From: Dysgonomonas sp. UBA5412
Lineage (GTDB): Bacteria > Bacteroidota > Bacteroidia > Bacteroidales > Dysgonomonadaceae
Assembly: GCA_002409595.1 (NCBI GenBank)
Contig: DHNQ01000010.1
Coordinates: forward strand, 1 to 64,000
Direction: 5' to 3'
Length of the DNA: 64,000 nt
A program made the translations under genes and the position numbers. The notes under the pieces were generated by a model that worked only from the letters and a program-made list of their open reading frames with translations, was not told the origin of the DNA and did no database searches. Of the stretch, positions 42,161 to 50,591 are shown piece by piece; the first letter of the stretch is position 1, and the number at the start of each line of letters is the position of its first letter.

Positions 42161-43021
42161 CTATACTACATCAATAAAGTTACGCTCAATTTTATTAAAC
42201 ATCCATGTGCCGATAACAAACACAATTATTGTAACCCCAAGACTATAGCCAAGCGATGCCCACGAAAAGGCTCCTTCTCCCATGAATGCATATCTAGTAG
42301 TCTCTACGATAGAAGTCATTGGATTTAGCTCTATAATCCATTTGTATTTACTGTAATTTTCAGGAACCGCAGATAAAGGATACATTATAGGAGTTATATA
42401 CATCCAAAGTGAGGTTATAAAACCAAATAAAATATTTAAATCCCTGTATTTAGTTGTTAAGGAAGATATTATAATCCCAAATCCTAATCCCATAAAAGCA
42501 GTCATAATAATTAGAATTGGGAAAAGTAATATATATATATTGGGATGGATATTTGCTCCACTAAATGAATAATATAGAAAGATGCATATAAATAATGTAA
42601 ATTGTATTGCTAGCCTTACCATGCCGGAAATAATACTAGAAATAGGGACGACTAATCGAGGAAAGTAAACCTTACTAAATACACCAGCATTGGCTGTAAA
42701 TGTACTTTGGGATTTACCAAGACAATCACTAAAATAATTCCAGCATAAAATACCTGATAAATAAAACAGCATTTGTGGTAATCCATCAGTCGAAATTTGT
42801 GCAATACCTCCAAAAACAAACATATATATAAAAGTTGTAAATAAAGGTTGAATTATATACCAAACAGGGCCAAGTATCGTTTGTTTGTATGCAGTGACAA
42901 TATCTCGGTGTATATATCTATTAATAAGATCTCTATATTTCCAAACTTCTTTATAATTTAGAGAGAAATTACTGCTTCGGGGTTTTATTACTATATCCCA
43001 ATGCTCTTTTTCAGATTCCAT
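42161..43021 (-). CDS. wzm: ABC-2 type polysaccharide export permease (Wzm)
   Basis: The 286-residue permease forms the membrane channel of the O-antigen-type ABC exporter. After the cytosolic N-terminus (PRSSNFSLNYKEVWKYRDLINRYI) are six hydrophobic helices beginning near residue 60 (LFTTFIYMFVFGGIAQI) and ending near residue 270. The KYRDL-x-IL-cytosolic loop and YPLSAVPENY segment are typical. It is the first gene of the locus; a -7 box lies about 45 bases upstream. Function is to move undecaprenyl-linked glycan across the inner membrane. Confidence 0.92.
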   Translation of the reverse strand: MESEKEHWDIVIKPRSSNFSLNYKEVWKYRDLINRYIHRDIVTAYKQTILGPVWYIIQPLFTTFIYMFVFGGIAQISTDGLPQMLFYLSGILCWNYFSDCLGKSQSTFTANAGVFSKVYFPRLVVPISSIISGMVRLAIQFTLFICIFLYYSFSGANIHPNIYILLFPILIIMTAFMGLGFGIIISSLTTKYRDLNILFGFITSLWMYITPIMYPLSAVPENYSKYKWIIELNPMTSIVETTRYAFMGEGAFSWASLGYSLGVTIIVFVIGTWMFNKIERNFIDVV

Positions 43022-43065
43022 TTATAATAATTTATGTTTGTTTGTGCTGATTTGTTCTTCGGATG

Positions 43066-43073
43066 CAAAGATA
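43066..43073 (-). promoter_or_regulatory. Possible -7 box for the polysaccharide operon
   Basis: Minus-strand TATCTTTG (43073-43066) is a consensus -7 box, 45 bases before the wzm ATG. No clear TTG is visible at the expected spacing. Confidence 0.5.
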
Positions 43074-43161
43074 AGTATTTTGTGTATATATTCATCAGTA
43101 AATCAGAGTGGAATTGAATTCCCTATTAATAAATATAGTTAATGATGAATGTGTTATACAT

Positions 43162-43198
43162 AAAAAAACCTATATGAGAATTAATCTCATATAGGTTT
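43162..43198 (-). terminator. Terminator after the small lipoprotein gene
   Basis: AAACCTATATGAGA (43166-43179) and TCTCATATAGGTTT (43185-43198) form a perfect 14-base stem. On the minus strand the 3' arm runs into T7. Confidence 0.9.
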
Positions 43199-43224
43199 AT
43201 TAAACCTTCGACTTTCTGTCTCGA

Positions 43225-43449
43225 TTATTTTTTTGTTGCAGCAGCGATTGAGTCTTCAACAGCTTTTGTTGCAGCAGCGATTGAATCTTCAACAGCTTTA
43301 GCCTGAGCTTCAGCAGCAGCAGCAGCTTCTACAGCAGCAATTGAGTCAGCAGTAGCTTTAGCTTTAGCTTCTTCAGCAGCTTTATTATTTCCACAAGAAG
43401 CGAAAGAGATTGCGATAACAGCAACAGCAAATAAAACTAATTTTTTCAT
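43225..43449 (-). CDS. Small alanine-rich lipoprotein with tandem 11-residue repeats
   Basis: The 74-residue protein has a signal peptide and lipobox ending at Cys19 (SFASC), then a mature part made of AxxDSIAAxxA heptad-like units: KATADSIAAVEAAAA, QAKAVEDSIAAATKAVEDSIAAATKK. The last two units are an exact 11-residue repeat encoded by a 33-base tandem duplication (43235-43267 and 43268-43300) with two mismatches. The mature sequence should form a continuous amphipathic helix. Short helical lipoproteins of this kind are frequent in Bacteroidetes but their role is unknown. It stands alone with a terminator behind and a -7 box ahead. Confidence 0.85.
   Translation of the reverse strand: MKKLVLFAVAVIAISFASCGNNKAAEEAKAKATADSIAAVEAAAAAEAQAKAVEDSIAAATKAVEDSIAAATKK
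43235..43300 (-). repeat. 33-base tandem duplication in the small lipoprotein gene
   Basis: Unit 43235-43267 is repeated at 43268-43300 with two base differences, giving exactly one extra 11-residue AVEDSIAAATK unit in frame. A weaker related stretch is seen at 43334 onward. Confidence 0.9.
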
Positions 43450-43511
43450 TTTTTCTTTTCTATTAAAACTTAAACGGTAAATGTATTTGAGTTATTTTCG
43501 ATAACACTCTG

Positions 43512-43519
43512 CAAAGATA
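43512..43519 (-). promoter_or_regulatory. Possible -7 box for the small lipoprotein gene
   Basis: Minus-strand TATCTTTG (43519-43512), 63 bases before the start codon, matches the consensus. The -33 TTG is not found at normal spacing. Confidence 0.45.
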
Positions 43520-43624
43520 TATATATTTCTTAATATGTTGTATAGCATAATTATGTTTTTTTTAGCGTTTTTTTTATTTTTTCTCTAAAAAATATATATT
43601 AGCTACTTTCTGTAATTTAATTAT

Positions 43625-45292
43625 CTAGTTATCATATAGATATCTTTTTATGCTTTTTTTTGGAGTTTTCTCAAATTCACTTGGATATATCTGTATTGCT
43701 ACAATGTTTTCGTAGCTGGCTAACTGTTTATTAAGATTTTGTTTGTTTTCCTCCATTATAGTTGGTAACATTTCTTGATCTACATGCGCAGCATCCATTG
43801 TTTCATAGTCAGGATGTACCAAAGCAACAAGTTTGCCATTTCGCTCAACGACTAAACTTTCCAGAACAAAAGGCATATTGTTAAGACGAGCTTCTATCTC
43901 TTCTGGAAATATATTCTGTCCGCTAGGCCCTAACAACATAGTTTTGCTACGTCCTCTTATGAATATTCGTTTATTTTCATCTATTGTGCCCAAATCGCCA
44001 GTTCTGAGCCATCCATCTTCGGTAAATGCGGCTTTTGTTGCTTCCTCATTTTTGTAATAGCCCATCATTACATTTTCCCCTCTTACTTGTATTTCTCCGA
44101 CAACATTATACGGGTCTTCTGAGTCTATTCTCACTTCCATTATATTATCGAGGATTTTTCCGCACGAAGAAGGTATAAAATCATAATTATGATCATACGA
44201 TATTAAAGGAGCACATTCAGTCATTCCATAACCAACTGTAAATGGAAATTTTATCTTATGTAAAAAAGCTTCTACTTCTCTGTTTAATGCAGCTCCACCT
44301 ATTATAACCTCATGAAAATTGCCCCCAAGTCCTTCCATCATACCTTTGCGTATTTTAGCATATATCTGTTCCTTTACGATTGGTATCTTTAAAGCCATTT
44401 TTATGGCTGGCTTTTCAATTTTTGGTAAGATTGATTTTTTGTATATCTTTTCTATGACCAGAGGTACTGATATAATAAGGCTTGGTTTTATCTCAGCAAA
44501 AGCCTCTGCTAATATTTTGGGAGAAGGAGTTTTTCCCAATAATGTAGTATGAGCACCCTCGGTCAAAGAATATAGAAATTCGAAAGCACACCCGTAGGCA
44601 TGAGCTAAAGGCAGAAATGAAACAATATCCTGTCCCGGAAATAATAGTTTTAGATAATGAGCATGTGTTACATTTCCTGCTAAATTATTGGCAGAAAGCA
44701 TTACTCCTTTACTAAACCCGGTTGTGCCAGAAGTGTAATTAATAAGCACTAATTCCGAATTGTCTACTTTGGTATATTTTATATCATCCCGTGTATAGCC
44801 GTTAGGATATTTACTATTTAACTTCTCATCCAGAGAGTCTATTATTAAAGAAAGCTTTTCGCCTTTTTGCTCGTGAAGGCAAGTTAGCTGAAGATTATTA
44901 ATGGAAAATACTCCTCTTACTTTGGGTAAGTGGTCTTCATCCAAAGAATCCCAGATCTGGGTGCTGCTGAATAATAACACTGATTCTGAGTGGTTTACAA
45001 TGTGTTGTACACTGTCGGCATGAAAATCTTGTAGTATAGGAACAATTACACCACCGTAAGTGATTACAGCTAAATAAGTTATACACCAAGGGATGTTGTT
45101 TTTTCCAATGAGAGCGACCTTATCTCCTTTTTTTACTTTAGCTTCCTCCAATAATATATGTATGCGAGCTATTTCTTTTGCAATGTCCTTATAATAAAGA
45201 GTTTTCTTTTCCGAATAATCGGACAACCCTTTCAGGTCCCAGTTGTTTTTGAAACTTTCTGCATATAACTCGATCAGATTTTTATCAATCAT
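43625..45292 (-). CDS. AMP-binding long-chain fatty acid-CoA ligase family protein
   Basis: The 555-residue enzyme belongs to the adenylate-forming superfamily that activates fatty acids with ATP and CoA. It has the P-loop LINYTSGTTGFSKGVMLS near residue 190, LPLAHAYGCAFEF, VGYGMTECAPLISY with the YG-TE acyl-binding core, TGDLGTIDENKRIFIRGRSKTML with the hinge Asp, and PEEIEARL at the end. The length and TGDLG...GRSKTM loop favour long-chain acyl-CoA synthetases. A consensus minus-strand promoter lies just upstream (45322-45352). Its neighbours do not indicate a pathway. Confidence 0.9.
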   Translation of the reverse strand: MIDKNLIELYAESFKNNWDLKGLSDYSEKKTLYYKDIAKEIARIHILLEEAKVKKGDKVALIGKNNIPWCITYLAVITYGGVIVPILQDFHADSVQHIVNHSESVLLFSSTQIWDSLDEDHLPKVRGVFSINNLQLTCLHEQKGEKLSLIIDSLDEKLNSKYPNGYTRDDIKYTKVDNSELVLINYTSGTTGFSKGVMLSANNLAGNVTHAHYLKLLFPGQDIVSFLPLAHAYGCAFEFLYSLTEGAHTTLLGKTPSPKILAEAFAEIKPSLIISVPLVIEKIYKKSILPKIEKPAIKMALKIPIVKEQIYAKIRKGMMEGLGGNFHEVIIGGAALNREVEAFLHKIKFPFTVGYGMTECAPLISYDHNYDFIPSSCGKILDNIMEVRIDSEDPYNVVGEIQVRGENVMMGYYKNEEATKAAFTEDGWLRTGDLGTIDENKRIFIRGRSKTMLLGPSGQNIFPEEIEARLNNMPFVLESLVVERNGKLVALVHPDYETMDAAHVDQEMLPTIMEENKQNLNKQLASYENIVAIQIYPSEFEKTPKKSIKRYLYDN

Positions 45293-45321
45293 AAATATTG
45301 CTCATTTTTAGTAAAATTGTG

Positions 45322-45352
45322 CAAAAATAAAGACTCTTATCAGAATCTCCAA
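45322..45352 (-). promoter_or_regulatory. Promoter of the acyl-CoA ligase gene
   Basis: Minus-strand TTG (45352-45350), a 20-base spacer and TATTTTTG (45329-45322), 30 bases before the start codon. Consensus in both elements. Confidence 0.7.
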
Positions 45353-45462
45353 GTAATCTTTAGCTAAAGTTGATACATTTATGTAATTTTGTACTCTTTT
45401 TACAAGAATAATATCTTGTGACTTTGTTTAATAAATAAACTATTAGGTATCTCTTTATACAA

Positions 45463-46773
45463 ATGATAGATAATTCAATATTTGAAAATAAAAAAGCAGC
45501 CTATCTTACATTAGGTTGCAAACTCAACTTCGCAGAAACATCTGCCATCGGAAAACAGCTTTCTCGTGTTGGTGTACGCAAAGCAAGGGAAGGCGAAGTT
45601 GCCGAAATATGCGTAATTAATACATGTTCGGTAACTGAACTTGCGGATAAGAAATGTCGTCAGGCAGTAAGAAAAATGATAAAAGAAAATCCCGGAGCGT
45701 ATATAGTCGTTACCGGATGCTATGCTCAACTAAAGCCTGAAGACATATCTGAGATAGAAGGTGTTGATATAGTGTTGGGCTCAGAGCAAAAACTGGATGT
45801 GGTAGCTTACCTTGATGAGTTGAAGAAAAAAGACAAAGGTGTAATTCATACAACCAAGACTAGTAGTATAAAATCTTTTGTTCCATCCTGTTCGCAAGAC
45901 GATCGCACCCGCTATTTTTTAAAGGTACAAGACGGATGCGATTATTTTTGTTCATTCTGTACTATCCCGTTTGCCAGAGGTCGAAGCCGTAACGGAACGA
46001 TAGAAAGTATGGTTAAGCAGGCAGAAGAAGTTGCTGCAAGAGGAGGTAAGGAGATTGTTCTTACCGGAGTGAATATCGGGGATTTCGGAAAAACTACCGG
46101 CGAAACATTTTTTGATCTGGTACAAGCTTTAGATAATGTCGAAGGAATAGAACGTTTTCGTATATCTTCTATAGAGCCTAACTTATTGACAGATGAAATT
46201 ATCGAATTTGTGGCTAACTCAAAACGTTTTGCACCTCATTTTCATATCCCATTACAATCAGGTTCAGATGCTGTGCTTAAATTGATGCGTCGCAGATATG
46301 ATACGGCTCTTTTCAGGCATAAGGTTGAGATGATCAAATCTATATTGCCCGACGCGTTTATTGGTGTAGATGTTATTGTTGGAACAAGAGGTGAAACTGA
46401 TGAATATTTTGAAGAAACAAGAACTTTTTTAGAATCTCTTGATTTTTCTCAATTACATGTATTTACCTATTCAGAGAGACCAAATACGCAAGCTCTTAAA
46501 ATAGATTATGAAGTAGATCCTCGAACAAAGCACGCCAGATGCAAAACTCTTTTGGATTTATCAGATCGGAAATTGGACACTTTTTATAAATCACAGAAGG
46601 GAACTGCTCGGAAAGTATTGTTTGAGCATACCGAGCATGATAATATGATGTATGGCTTTACCGAAAATTATGTAAAAGTGGAAACGCCATTTGATGAAAC
46701 AAAGGCTAATGAGGTTAAGCGTATCACACTTGGTGATTTTAATAAACTGAAAACAGCTTTAATAGAAGCTTAG
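45463..46773 (+). CDS. mtaB: tRNA (t6A37) C2-methylthiotransferase
   Basis: MtaB converts t6A to ms2t6A at position 37 of ANN-decoding tRNAs. The 436-residue radical-SAM protein has the N-terminal MTTase cluster cysteines 19, 55 and 86 (LGCK, INTCSV, TGCYAQ) and the radical-SAM CxxxCxxC at 159/163/166 (DGCDYFCSFC). GSDAVLKLMRRRY and the C-terminal TRAM-like region complete it. MiaB is the closest alternative, but the LGCKLNFAE start is MtaB-like. It is followed 2 bases later by an acyltransferase, in an operon. Confidence 0.9.
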   Translation: MIDNSIFENKKAAYLTLGCKLNFAETSAIGKQLSRVGVRKAREGEVAEICVINTCSVTELADKKCRQAVRKMIKENPGAYIVVTGCYAQLKPEDISEIEGVDIVLGSEQKLDVVAYLDELKKKDKGVIHTTKTSSIKSFVPSCSQDDRTRYFLKVQDGCDYFCSFCTIPFARGRSRNGTIESMVKQAEEVAARGGKEIVLTGVNIGDFGKTTGETFFDLVQALDNVEGIERFRISSIEPNLLTDEIIEFVANSKRFAPHFHIPLQSGSDAVLKLMRRRYDTALFRHKVEMIKSILPDAFIGVDVIVGTRGETDEYFEETRTFLESLDFSQLHVFTYSERPNTQALKIDYEVDPRTKHARCKTLLDLSDRKLDTFYKSQKGTARKVLFEHTEHDNMMYGFTENYVKVETPFDETKANEVKRITLGDFNKLKTALIEA

Positions 46774-46775
46774 AT

Positions 46776-47681
46776 ATGAATAATCTTTTGTATTATATAA
46801 TTTATTCGTGGATGTATTTGCATGCTCTCATGCCATTTCGAATGCTTTATATATTATCAGATGTTCTCTATTTTGGGGTTTATAAAGTGGTCGGGTATCG
46901 TCTTAAAGTTGTGAGGCGTAATCTGGCAGCCAGCTTTCCCGAAAAAACACCGCAGGAAAGAAAGACTTTGGAGAGGGAGTTTTATCATCATTTTTGCGAT
47001 TACTTTGTAGAGACAATAAAATTATTGCATATTTCTGATCAAGAGATGGAGAAGAGAATGCAGTTTGATAACGTTCAGTTGGTTAAAGACTTGATGAAGG
47101 ATGGAAACTCTGTTCTAATGTTTCTTGGGCATTATTGTAATTGGGAGTGGATACCTTCGATAAACTTACACTTCAAAGGTGAAAATCGGATATTAGGGGA
47201 AATTTATAAGCCATTGAAAAATAAAGCGATGGATGATCTATTTCTTAAGATTCGTAGTCGATTTGGTTCTTTGGCAATAGCCAAACAAGAGACATTAAGA
47301 GTTATTGTAAGGATGCGAAAAGAAAAGAAACAGACGCTTATTGGATTTATGGCAGATCAAACCCCCTCCCTTGCAAATATACATTATTGGTCTACTTTCC
47401 TGAATCAGGATACCCCGGTGTTTACAGGCGTAGAACGTATAGCTAAGCAAACCGGCTTTGCTGTTGTATATCTTGATATGCAAAAAGTAAAACGGGGATA
47501 TTATACTGCAACTGTTCGTCTTATTACTGATGATCCTCAGGCTGAACCCGAATATAAAATCACTGAAACTTATGTACGTGCCATGGAAAAGACCATACTG
47601 CGTCATCCCGCATATTGGTTGTGGACACATAAGCGATGGAAGAGAACCCGTGAGCAAGTAGAAGCAGCACAGAAAAAATGA
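46776..47681 (+). CDS. Lipid A biosynthesis acyltransferase family protein (LpxL/HtrB-like)
   Basis: The 301-residue inner-membrane protein has an N-terminal hydrophobic helix (NLLYYIIYSWMYLHALMPF), then the HX4E active-site motif in FLGHYCNWEW near residue 114 and the family block FMADQTPSLANIHYWSTFLNQDTPVFTGVE near residue 188. It should add a fatty acid from acyl-ACP to the lipid A precursor. The 2-base gap to mtaB and a 4-base overlap with the next gene place it in one operon. Chain specificity is not predictable. Confidence 0.9.
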   Translation: MNNLLYYIIYSWMYLHALMPFRMLYILSDVLYFGVYKVVGYRLKVVRRNLAASFPEKTPQERKTLEREFYHHFCDYFVETIKLLHISDQEMEKRMQFDNVQLVKDLMKDGNSVLMFLGHYCNWEWIPSINLHFKGENRILGEIYKPLKNKAMDDLFLKIRSRFGSLAIAKQETLRVIVRMRKEKKQTLIGFMADQTPSLANIHYWSTFLNQDTPVFTGVERIAKQTGFAVVYLDMQKVKRGYYTATVRLITDDPQAEPEYKITETYVRAMEKTILRHPAYWLWTHKRWKRTREQVEAAQKK

Positions 47682-48706
47682 AAAAAGTTGCCGTTGTTAT
47701 CTTAAACTGGAATGGAAAGGAGTTGTTAGAAAAATTTCTCCCTTCAGTCATGCAATATACAGATCATCCGGATGTAGAGATTGTTGTTGCAGATAATGCC
47801 TCTAGTGACGATTCTTTAAGGTTTCTTTCATCTAGCTATCCATCAGTGAGACAGATCAGGTTGTCTGAAAATTACGGATTTGCAGAAGGTTATAATAAGG
47901 CATTACAAGATGTTAATGCTCAATATCTTGTACTTCTAAATTCTGATGTGGAAGTTACAGATGGCTGGTTGATGCCAATGGTTGAATATTTGGATACTAA
48001 TTTTGACGTTGCTGCTATTCAGCCTAAAATTTTAGCTCAAAAAAATAAAACTCATTTTGAATATGCCGGTGCATCAGGCGGATTTATCGACAAATATGGG
48101 TATCCTTTTTGTCGAGGACGTATTTTTCAATCGGTAGAAAAAGATAACGGTCAATACAATTCTCCTATTAATATACTGTGGGCTAGCGGAGCTTGTTTGT
48201 TGATCCGATCTCAAGACTTCTTTCAGTCGGGAGGTTTTGACGGTAGCTTCTTTGCACATATGGAAGAGATTGATCTGTGTTGGCGGTTAAATACTCTGGG
48301 GAGGAGAGTGGTTTGTATTCCTTCATCAATTGTTTATCATGTTGGCGCGGCAACATTGAAGAAGGAAAGTCCGCGAAAGACGTATCTGAATTTTCGGAAT
48401 AATCTGATAATGCTATATAAGAATTTACCTCAAAAGACGCTGAAACGAATAATGATTATCCGACTAATTCTTGATTATATTGCCGCTATACAGTTTGCTA
48501 TAACCGGAAAGTGGGCAAACGCAAAAGAGGTTATCAGAGCCCATCGGGATTTTTATGATAATCGTAAAAAATATAGAAGCGCAAGGGCTCTTAATTTACA
48601 GAAATGTGTAGAACAACACATAGCTACTGTTTATCCTAAGAGTATTTTGTTTGCTTATTATCTACAAAGTATAAAGACTTTTTCTGCATTGAAATGGGAT
48701 CGGTGA
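47678..48706 (+). CDS. Family 2 glycosyltransferase (rhamnosyltransferase-like)
   Basis: The 342-residue protein starts VAVVILNWNGKELLEKFLPSVM, then VADNASSDDS, SENYGFAEGYNKAL and LVLLNSDVEVTDGWL (the donor/metal site). ASGACLLIRSQDFFQSGGFDGSFFAHMEEIDLCWRL matches the WcaA/WbbL rhamnosyltransferase subfamily. The C-terminus has two hydrophobic stretches from residue 255, which may anchor it. It overlaps the acyltransferase gene by 4 bases, as in LPS biosynthesis operons, and so may act on LPS core, but this is inference. Confidence 0.86.
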   Translation: MKKVAVVILNWNGKELLEKFLPSVMQYTDHPDVEIVVADNASSDDSLRFLSSSYPSVRQIRLSENYGFAEGYNKALQDVNAQYLVLLNSDVEVTDGWLMPMVEYLDTNFDVAAIQPKILAQKNKTHFEYAGASGGFIDKYGYPFCRGRIFQSVEKDNGQYNSPINILWASGACLLIRSQDFFQSGGFDGSFFAHMEEIDLCWRLNTLGRRVVCIPSSIVYHVGAATLKKESPRKTYLNFRNNLIMLYKNLPQKTLKRIMIIRLILDYIAAIQFAITGKWANAKEVIRAHRDFYDNRKKYRSARALNLQKCVEQHIATVYPKSILFAYYLQSIKTFSALKWDR

Positions 48707-48752
48707 AATAGATAATTTATTCTAAAATATATTTCACTTCCTATTTTTCTCG

Positions 48753-48760
48753 TATATTTG
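48753..48760 (+). promoter_or_regulatory. Possible -7 box for the DUF4294 gene
   Basis: TATATTTG overlaps an in-frame TTG at 48758, which argues against that TTG as start codon and for the ATG at 48782. Confidence 0.5.
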
Positions 48761-48781
48761 ATAGATTTAATTTCCGGTCGA

Positions 48782-49408
48782 ATGAATAAAGGATTGGCTA
48801 TTTTGTCGGCAATGCTAATGTTTTCTGTTGCAATACTTGCTCAACAAGAAAAACCTAAGACGTATATTGATATTGCTGCAATATACGAAGGTGATACTAT
48901 TGCCGTCGTCCAGTTGAAACCTGTCTATATATTTGCTCCTATTAAATTTAAAAATAATAAAGAACGCCAAGCATATTCTAAACTCATTCGAGATGTAAAA
49001 GTTGCCTATCCTTATGCTCGTTTGATTTCTATGTCGATAATAGAGACCTATGAAACAATGCAGACTCTACCTAATGAGAAGGCAAAACAGAAGTATTTGG
49101 ATGATGTACAAAAATATATGATGTCGGAGTATAAGCCTAAAATGAAAAAAATGACCAAAAATCAAGGTAAGATATTAGTTAAGCTTATTGATAGAGAATG
49201 CAATACTCCGTCTTATAATATAGTAAAAGCCATTGTTGGTAGTTTTAAAGCCGGAGTATATAATACCTTTGCCGGTCTTTTTGGTAATAGCCTTAAGACT
49301 GAATATGATCCATTAGGAAAAGACGCTCCTATTGAAGCTATTGTGGTTCAGATAGAACAGGGAACTATTGATATAAATTATGCTCGTAACTATCACGGAT
49401 TTAGATAA
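48782..49408 (+). CDS. DUF4294 family secreted protein
   Basis: The 208-residue protein has a signal peptide with a hydrophobic run (LAILSAMLMFSVAILAQ) and then matches DUF4294: YIDIAAIYEGDTIAVVQLKPVYIFAPIKFKNNKERQAYSKLIRDVKVAYPYA near the start, MMSEYKPKMKKMTKNQGKILVKLIDRE and the TEYDPLGKDAPIE end. The family is confined to Bacteroidetes and its function is unknown. In-frame TTG at 48758 lies in a promoter box and is rejected. It ends at a strong bidirectional terminator shared with rpoD. Confidence 0.8.
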   Translation: MNKGLAILSAMLMFSVAILAQQEKPKTYIDIAAIYEGDTIAVVQLKPVYIFAPIKFKNNKERQAYSKLIRDVKVAYPYARLISMSIIETYETMQTLPNEKAKQKYLDDVQKYMMSEYKPKMKKMTKNQGKILVKLIDRECNTPSYNIVKAIVGSFKAGVYNTFAGLFGNSLKTEYDPLGKDAPIEAIVVQIEQGTIDINYARNYHGFR

Positions 49409-49431
49409 GCATTTTTTTGATGATAGAATAA

Positions 49432-49461
49432 AAAAAGAGTCAGGATATCCTGACTCTTTTT
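49432..49461. terminator. Bidirectional terminator between DUF4294 gene and rpoD
   Basis: A perfect 30-base palindrome (AAAAAGAGTCAGGAT and its complement), with T-runs on both sides, sits between convergent genes. Confidence 0.93.
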
Positions 49462-49492
49462 GCATTTCTTGACTTGCGAATAGCTATTTATA

Positions 49493-50353
49493 TTATCCCA
49501 AGTAGCTTTTTAATAATTTACTTCGTGAATTCTGTCTCAGACGCTTTATTGCTTTTTCCTTTATTTGACGTACACGTTCACGTGTGAGTTGAAACTTATC
49601 TCCGATTTCTTCGAGGGTCATTTCCTGATACCCTATGCCGAAGAACATTTTGATAATTTCACTTTCTCTTTCTGTCAAAGTTGATAGTGCTCGCTCAATT
49701 TCTTGTTGTAGCGATTCATTGATCAACTTACGGTCAGCAATGGGAGCATCGTCATTAACAAGTACATCTAACAGACTATTGTCTTCGCCTTCAACAAAAG
49801 GCGCATCCATTGAAATGTGTCGACCCGAAACTTTGAGTGAATCAGAAATTTTGTCTACCGGAATCTCCAGTTGCTCGGCTAATTCTTCTGCTGAAGGTTT
49901 GCGTTCGTTTTCCTGTTCGAATTTAGAGAAAGCCTTGCTGATTTTATTCAGCGAGCCTACCTGATTGAGAGGAAGGCGTACGATACGCGATTGTTCTGCT
50001 AAAGCCTGCAATATGGACTGGCGGATCCACCATACAGCATAACTGATAAATTTAAAACCCCTAGTTTCGTCAAATTTTTCTGCAGCTTTTATAAGTCCCA
50101 GATTTCCTTCGTTAATTAGGTCGGGCAAACTTAACCCTTGATTTTGATATTGTTTTGCAACTGATACCACAAATCTCAGATTTGCTCTTGTTAGTTTTTC
50201 GAGTGCAGCTCTGTCGCCCTTCTTGATGGCTTGAGCTAACTCAACTTCTTCTTCAACCGTAATTAAATCTTCTCGACCGATTTCTTGTAAATACTTGTCT
50301 AGAGATGCACTTTCACGATTCGTGATTGACTTCGTAATCTTTAACTGCCTCAT
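49493..50353 (-). CDS. rpoD: Primary RNA polymerase sigma factor
   Basis: The 286-residue sigma-70 is the housekeeping type of Bacteroidetes, which lacks the long region 1.1 and the large insert of the enteric protein. Regions in order: 1.2 (SLDKYLQEIGREDLITVEEEVELAQAI), 2.1-2.4 (ANLRFVVSVAKQY, LPDLINEGNLGLIKAAEKFDETRGFKFISYAVWWIRQSI), 3 (VRLPLNQVGSLNKI) and 4.1-4.2 (LTERESEIIKMFFGI, TLEEIGDKFQLTRERVRQIKEKAIKRLR). It recognises the TTG / TAnnTTTG promoters seen throughout this window. A minus-strand -7 box lies just upstream. Confidence 0.95.
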   Translation of the reverse strand: MRQLKITKSITNRESASLDKYLQEIGREDLITVEEEVELAQAIKKGDRAALEKLTRANLRFVVSVAKQYQNQGLSLPDLINEGNLGLIKAAEKFDETRGFKFISYAVWWIRQSILQALAEQSRIVRLPLNQVGSLNKISKAFSKFEQENERKPSAEELAEQLEIPVDKISDSLKVSGRHISMDAPFVEGEDNSLLDVLVNDDAPIADRKLINESLQQEIERALSTLTERESEIIKMFFGIGYQEMTLEEIGDKFQLTRERVRQIKEKAIKRLRQNSRSKLLKSYLG

Positions 50354-50391
50354 ATATAAATATATATGTTAAAATGTCCCAAAAATGTTTG

Positions 50392-50399
50392 CAAATATA
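50392..50399 (-). promoter_or_regulatory. Possible rpoD -7 box
   Basis: Minus-strand TATATTTG (50399-50392), 39 bases before the rpoD ATG. No TTG at the right distance. Confidence 0.5.
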
Positions 50400-50524
50400 G
50401 TAAAAAAAAACGGAATGACCATTCGTTATCTCTTTATTCTTGAATGGCTTTAGTTAATATTATTCAATTAATCGTTATTAGCAGTTTAGGCATAAAGTTA
50501 ATGTCTAATTTACTTACATTATAG

Positions 50525-50566
50525 ATAACGCTTAAGCATCAGTATTGTTTAATGCTTAAGCGTTAT
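50525..50566. terminator. Long perfect inverted repeat between rpoD and degP
   Basis: ATAACGCTTAAGCAT (50525-50539) pairs with ATGCTTAAGCGTTAT (50552-50566) over 15 bases, loop 12. It lies just beyond the degP stop on the minus strand but lacks a T tract there, so it may be a transcript-end stabiliser or a protein site. Confidence 0.5.
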
Positions 50567-50591
50567 TTGATCTTTCTTAAGAGTATGTTAC

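Noticed and set aside
43235..43300. Direct repeats considered as CRISPR-like units
   Set aside because: There are only two adjacent units without spacers, and they code in frame for a lipoprotein.
48758..48781. TTG start for the DUF4294 gene
   Set aside because: The codon lies inside the TATATTTG box; the ATG at 48782 gives a clean signal peptide.
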